A DNA stretch of 54,476 bases from Pleurocapsales cyanobacterium LEGE 06147 (lineage in GTDB: Bacteria > Cyanobacteriota > Cyanobacteriia > Cyanobacteriales > Xenococcaceae): contig JADEWQ010000031.1 of NCBI GenBank assembly GCA_015207585.1, positions 1 through 54,476 of the forward strand. Direction: 5' to 3'. The notes under the pieces are model-generated. The model had not been told where the DNA came from, ran no database searches, and was given only the letters and a program-made list of their open reading frames with translations. The stretch's first letter is position 1, and each line of letters begins with the position of its first letter. This document shows, one piece after another, positions 51,050-54,476 of the stretch. The translations under genes and the position numbers were made by a program.

Positions 51050-52945
51050 TCAGGCATCCTTCTGTAGTTCCGAAATATCCCAAGCTCGATCGACTTCGCG
51101 AGTCAGATCGCGATCGTCCGAGCGCAACAACTGCTCTAACTCTTTAGCTAGTTGACGCGATCGCGCAATTAAAACAGTTTCATCTTCCGTGAGATTTGCC
51201 ATTTCGTGTAAGGCTTGTTCGTCGTGTTTTTTAAAGGTACGAGCAGCTCTATGGGCTTTGTAGGCACGAAAACCCAATAATTTTAGTGCTTCTACTCCCA
51301 TCTCTAGAGCGGAAGCAAAAGTTTCTCGCTCAACTACATCCACGCCTTGCCGGATCAGTTCGTAGGCATGGCTGCGATCGATCGCCCGAGCCAAAATTTT
51401 TAGGTGGGGAAAACGCTTACGAACTAAATGAACAGTTTTTAAAGCTTTTTCCCGTTCGTCAATAGCAACAACAAATAGTTTAGCCTGCTCTGCTCCTGCC
51501 GCACGAAGCAAATCGAGTCTGGACGCATCTCCATAAAATATTTTGAAGCCGAAGCGCCGTAGCATATCAATTCGACCGGGATTGGGATCTAGAATTGTAG
51601 TTTTGAAGCCATTGGCAATCAGCAAACGTCCTACAATCTGTCCGAAACGACCAAAACCTGCAATAATTACGGGATTTTCATTATCGTCAATGATATCTGC
51701 TTCTTCTGTAGGGGTTGAAGTAACAAAACGAGGCTGCACCAACTTGTCATGAACGATTAACAGCAGCGGTGTTACTATCATGGATAGGGCTACTACAGCA
51801 ATTAGAGGACCTGCTACGGCTGGAGTCAGTACGTTATTTTGAGTAGCAAAAGAAAAGAGCACGAAAGCAAATTCTCCTCCTTGAGCTAGAGCAAAGGCAA
51901 AAAGTAAACTTTGACTCAACTCCAGTTGGAAAAATCGACCTAGCGCAAACAAGACGGTAAATTTAAGCATTGCCAAGCCGATAACCAATCCCAATATTAA
52001 CCAAGGTTGTTCAATCAACAGATTGAAGTTGATGCTGGCTCCAACCGAGATAAAAAATAAACCCAATAATAAGCCTTTGAAAGGTTCGATATCTGTCTCT
52101 AGTTCGTGACGGTATTCGTTATCCGCCAAAACGACTCCGGCAACAAATGTACCCAGTGCTGGAGAAAGACCAACCTCTTGCATGGCTAAAGCAATTCCAA
52201 TTACTAAAAGTAAAGCCATTGCTGTAAATAATTCATTCAGTCGAGTATCGGCAATGAAGCGAAAAACCGGTCGCATCAAAAACCTTCCTCCGACAATAAT
52301 GCTACCAATCGTTACGATCACCAGCAGGGCATGTTGCCAACCAGGCAAAGCTGCCCCCTGTTCTGGAGTTTGTTCGGCGGCAATGAAAATAGCCTTACTA
52401 GCACCATTTGACATAGTGCTTTCGATCGCCAGCAATGGTAAAAGAGCTAGGATTGGTATAACCGCAATGTCTTGAAACAATAAGACTGAGAAGGAAGACT
52501 GTCCGGCTTCTGTTTTAATCAGTCCCTTTTCGTTGAGAGTTTGGAGCACGATCGCCGTTGAAGACAGGGAGAGGATCGAACCAACTGCCAGAGCCATTTG
52601 CCAGGAAAGTCCGAAGAGCAAACCTACAGCAGCGATCGCTAAAGTCGTAACTACTACCTGCAAGCCTCCCAGTCCTAAAATAGGGACACGCAATCGCCAT
52701 ATTAGAGAGGGTTGTAGCTCCAAGCCCACCAAAAAAAGCATCATCACCACGCCAAATTCAGCGAAGTGCATCACATCATCGCTCTGACCGTGTCCGACAA
52801 AAGATAATCCAAACGGTCCAATAATTACCCCAGCAATTAAATAGCCCAGAACCGAACCCAATCCAAGCCGCTGGGCGATCGGTACCGATAAAACTGCTGC
52901 CACTAAGTAAACAAACGCCTGAAAGAAAAAGTCTTCGTTATGCAT
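51050..52945 (-). CDS. KefB/KefC-type monovalent cation:proton antiporter with TrkA-N domain
   Basis: This 631-aa CPA2 transporter has about 12 membrane helices (1-385), with GVMMLFLVGLELQP-like AEFGVVMMLFLVGLELQP near 65 and a central FVAGVVLADNEYRHELE segment. A cytoplasmic TrkA-N (RCK) domain follows (about 408-530), with the NAD-binding motif GFGRFGQIVGRLL. A His/Glu-rich tail completes it. It likely exports K+ in exchange for H+ under control of NAD(H) or a thiol conjugate. It overlaps the upstream flavoprotein by 8 bp, which is the expected ancillary subunit. Confidence 0.9.
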   Translation of the reverse strand: MHNEDFFFQAFVYLVAAVLSVPIAQRLGLGSVLGYLIAGVIIGPFGLSFVGHGQSDDVMHFAEFGVVMMLFLVGLELQPSLIWRLRVPILGLGGLQVVVTTLAIAAVGLLFGLSWQMALAVGSILSLSSTAIVLQTLNEKGLIKTEAGQSSFSVLLFQDIAVIPILALLPLLAIESTMSNGASKAIFIAAEQTPEQGAALPGWQHALLVIVTIGSIIVGGRFLMRPVFRFIADTRLNELFTAMALLLVIGIALAMQEVGLSPALGTFVAGVVLADNEYRHELETDIEPFKGLLLGLFFISVGASINFNLLIEQPWLILGLVIGLAMLKFTVLFALGRFFQLELSQSLLFAFALAQGGEFAFVLFSFATQNNVLTPAVAGPLIAVVALSMIVTPLLLIVHDKLVQPRFVTSTPTEEADIIDDNENPVIIAGFGRFGQIVGRLLIANGFKTTILDPNPGRIDMLRRFGFKIFYGDASRLDLLRAAGAEQAKLFVVAIDEREKALKTVHLVRKRFPHLKILARAIDRSHAYELIRQGVDVVERETFASALEMGVEALKLLGFRAYKAHRAARTFKKHDEQALHEMANLTEDETVLIARSRQLAKELEQLLRSDDRDLTREVDRAWDISELQKDA

Positions 52946-53573
52946 GGTGTGGTATCTCCCGTATTTCGATGACTCCGTCTTGAATTTGATTCAGGTGTTG
53001 GCATTGTCTGAGGCTTTCCCAATCTATCGTGTTATCGCGCAAAGCTGCGATCGCATAACGATAATCTTTGGCGTATTTGGCAATCTGATGTTGTTCTCGC
53101 AGCTGATGCGTCCCGTGAACTACAAAGGGCGGCAAATATTCCATCCCACATAAATAAGCTGTTTGCTCGAACGGTATCAGTAGTTCTCTGATGGTAAAGC
53201 GGTTATAGCCCTCTCGCCGATAAGCCTGCTCGCTTCCTCCAGTAGTAATGGCAGAGAGAAACTTTTTACCCCGTAGAGCCGTTCCACTATGACCGTAGGC
53301 AAATCCGTACTCTAATACCAAATCCTGCCACTCTTTCAAAATAGCCGGACTGCTATACCAATAAAAGGGATGATGAAACACAATAATATCGTGAGCGAGG
53401 AGTAAATCCTGCTCGAATTTTACATCGATCTCCAAGTTCGGATAGGCTTCATAAAGATCGTGAATAGTGACTGAATCCATCCCCTTAACGGCTTGAATCA
53501 AATGCCGATTGATTCTTGACTTTTCCAGTGCTGGGTGAGCAAACAAAATTAGTATTTGGTTGGGACTGACCAT
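52938..53573 (-). CDS. Flavodoxin-fold NAD(P)H:quinone oxidoreductase, KefF/KefG-like
   Basis: This 211-aa protein has the flavodoxin-like fold of the KefF/KefG/MdaB group: LILFAHPALEKSRIN (8-22), HHPFYWYSSPAILKEWQD (around 67-84) and the GFAYG loop followed by GKKFLSAITTGG. Such proteins bind FMN and activate Kef antiporters. The 8-bp overlap with the antiporter gene supports that role. The start at 53573 agrees with the conserved first strand. Confidence 0.88.
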   Translation of the reverse strand: MVSPNQILILFAHPALEKSRINRHLIQAVKGMDSVTIHDLYEAYPNLEIDVKFEQDLLLAHDIIVFHHPFYWYSSPAILKEWQDLVLEYGFAYGHSGTALRGKKFLSAITTGGSEQAYRREGYNRFTIRELLIPFEQTAYLCGMEYLPPFVVHGTHQLREQHQIAKYAKDYRYAIAALRDNTIDWESLRQCQHLNQIQDGVIEIREIPHHA

Positions 53574-54022
53574 AAAGAAAATATCGCTTGCAAAAATACA
53601 GGTAAAAAATTCTTGCCAATTCTATAGCGGTAGTCAAAAAAATTAGGACACATTATTAAATTTTGAACCCGTCCGTTCCCTTGAATTGAATTCGAGGGCT
53701 TGCGTCCCCGTAGGGTCGTTCTCGGGCGCATTCCGCGTAGTTGAGTGTTGAGTTAAGAAAAATTGCATTTAAAGTGAAAACACTGCGCTTCCTGCGCGGG
53801 AACGGGGCTTACAAGGGGCTGAAGTAAATTCAGCCCACAGCCCCTCACCAAGTTCCCGCGCCCAGCGCACTCAAAATTCACTCATTCAAAATTCATAACT
53901 CTTGAATTCTGACTCCTGCTATATAAGTTGTCTGAGCTTGATAATAGTCATAGCTATCTTGCCAAGCTCATTTTTAATTATTAATTAATGATATAGTTGT
54001 GCCGAATAGGGATGTGGTTGAT
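53574..54022. other. Intergenic region with hairpin-rich transposon-end-like sequence
   Basis: GCGCGGGAAC (53794-53803) pairs perfectly with GTTCCCGCGC (53852-53861), enclosing AGGGGCTG...CAGCCC and GCCCCT. The 14-mer ACGGGGCTTACAAG (53802-53815) also occurs at 29011-29024 in a TnpB right end, so this is probably an IS200/IS605-type end without its gene. No coding sequence seen. Confidence 0.5.
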
Positions 54023-54268
54023 ATGAACGATTTCGCGATCCGTTCTATCGTGCCGGATGACGCAGAGTCGATAGCACACTTGTGGCTCGCATGTACGGCA
54101 GAGGTTGCCGAGAATGAACCTATTTACTCGCCCAATGTTTCAGCTGAGGCGCTCGCGGGGGATTAATCGATTGGAGTTGGGTGTTGTGTGGGGGGGCGTT
54201 CTCGTAGTGTCTGGGAAAGACATGGATTTAAACCCCATTTTGTTTACATGCATAAAGATCTTGAATAA
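54023..54268 (+). pseudogene. GNAT acetyltransferase with internal deletion
   Basis: ATG 54023 reads MNDFAIRSIVPDDAESIAHL and continues to a stop after SAEALAGD (54164-54166). About 65 bp later, in another frame, the C-terminal end RSVWERHGFKPHFVYM-like sequence (VWERHGFKPHFVYMHKDLE) appears before TAA 54266-54268. The acetyl-CoA-binding middle is missing. It lies beside an IS630-type transposase, a plausible cause. Confidence 0.7.
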
Positions 54269-54278
54269 TATGAATTAG

Positions 54279-54476
54279 CTAAATGTTTGCTACAAATAGA
54301 GCATCTGTAATAAATTCCCATTTGGTCAAGAAAGTAACTGTTTGTGCAGTCAAATTATCTAGAATGAGCTTGAGAGAATTTCTCAACTCATCTAAGTTAT
54401 CAAATAGGGACCATTTCAGTTGTTTTTTAAGCTCTTGCCACAATCTTTCGATGGGATTGACTTGAGGACAATAGGG
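54279..54476 (-). CDS. IS630-family transposase, C-terminal part (runs off the window)
   Basis: The visible 65 residues start PYCPQVNPIERLWQELKKQL, the third catalytic block (Glu) of IS630/Tc1-type DDE transposases, and end VANI at TAG 54279-54281. The first two catalytic Asp residues would lie beyond the window edge, so activity cannot be judged. Confidence 0.82.
   Translation of the reverse strand, partial: PYCPQVNPIERLWQELKKQLKWSLFDNLDELRNSLKLILDNLTAQTVTFLTKWEFITDALFVANI

Noticed and set aside
1-54476. tRNA genes
   Set aside because: No T-arm consensus paired with a plausible acceptor stem was seen on either strand by eye; a tRNAscan run would settle it.

Overview
The window is chromosomal DNA from a cyanobacterium. 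The evidence is the frequent HIP1 octamer (gcgatcgc) on both strands and several cyanobacterium-specific families: DUF1816, DUF2079, a DUF6930-like protein, a 4Fe-4S ferredoxin next to a NatE-like ABC ATPase, and the small RNA Yfr1 upstream of trxA. The AT-leaning base composition, long intergenic spacers, many multidomain signalling proteins and many broken genes fit a large-genome unicellular or baeocyte-forming lineage (Pleurocapsales-like). That placement is inference. No rRNA, tRNA or CRISPR array was seen.

Layout. 0.2-7.3 kb: a membrane fatty-acid hydroxylase, a 2H-phosphoesterase-like protein, a MotA/ZorA-like plus OmpA/ZorB-like proton-channel pair, a degraded gene, recF, and a frameshifted repeat protein. 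A ~105-bp element lies in inverted orientation on both sides of the zorB-recF segment. 7.4-12.7 kb: HhoA/Deg protease, PEBP-like protein, rhomboid, GNAT, MiaE and IF-3. 13-22 kb: alpha/beta hydrolase, acetolactate synthase small subunit, Ca2+/H+ antiporter, esterase plus SDR pair, a dead PhoH/PIN fragment, L,D-transpeptidase, a DUF6930-like protein and citramalate synthase. 22-29 kb: a dead [2Fe-2S] ferredoxin, two small proteins, a VapC remnant, an orphan ABC ATPase, an OmpR-type regulator, a divergent SucC/SucD-like operon, an unknown protein and a truncated tnpB. 29-37.7 kb: a 1351-aa hybrid histidine kinase, another tnpB scrap, a cation-chloride-cotransporter-like permease, the NatE-like ATPase with its ferredoxin, and MsrA. 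37.7-45.1 kb: a decayed tnpB element, a pentapeptide-repeat protein overlapping lon, DUF1816, a long AT-rich gap, orphan hypC and DUF2079. 45.2-54.5 kb: yfr1-trxA, a response-regulator/EAL pair, a carotenoid-desaturase-like flavoprotein, a KefB-type antiporter with its KefG-like partner, a GNAT pseudogene and the end of an IS630-type transposase.

Functional themes. Branched-chain amino-acid synthesis is represented by ilvH and cimA. Redox and protein quality control are represented by Deg, Lon, TrxA and MsrA. Ion homeostasis is represented by the Ca2+/H+ antiporter, the KefB-type antiporter and the CCC-like permease. Two-component and c-di-GMP signalling make up a third group. Gene decay is conspicuous: at least nine recognisable broken genes or transposase scraps lie between intact housekeeping genes.

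Most noteworthy observations: (i) the orphan ZorAB-like motor pair, split by one arm of the inverted repeat; (ii) the SucCD-like pair whose alpha subunit has Asn where the phosphohistidine should be; (iii) Yfr1; (iv) the 93-bp-period repeat gene broken by an exact 4-nt deletion; (v) the unusually dense set of pseudogenes whose individual lesions can be read.
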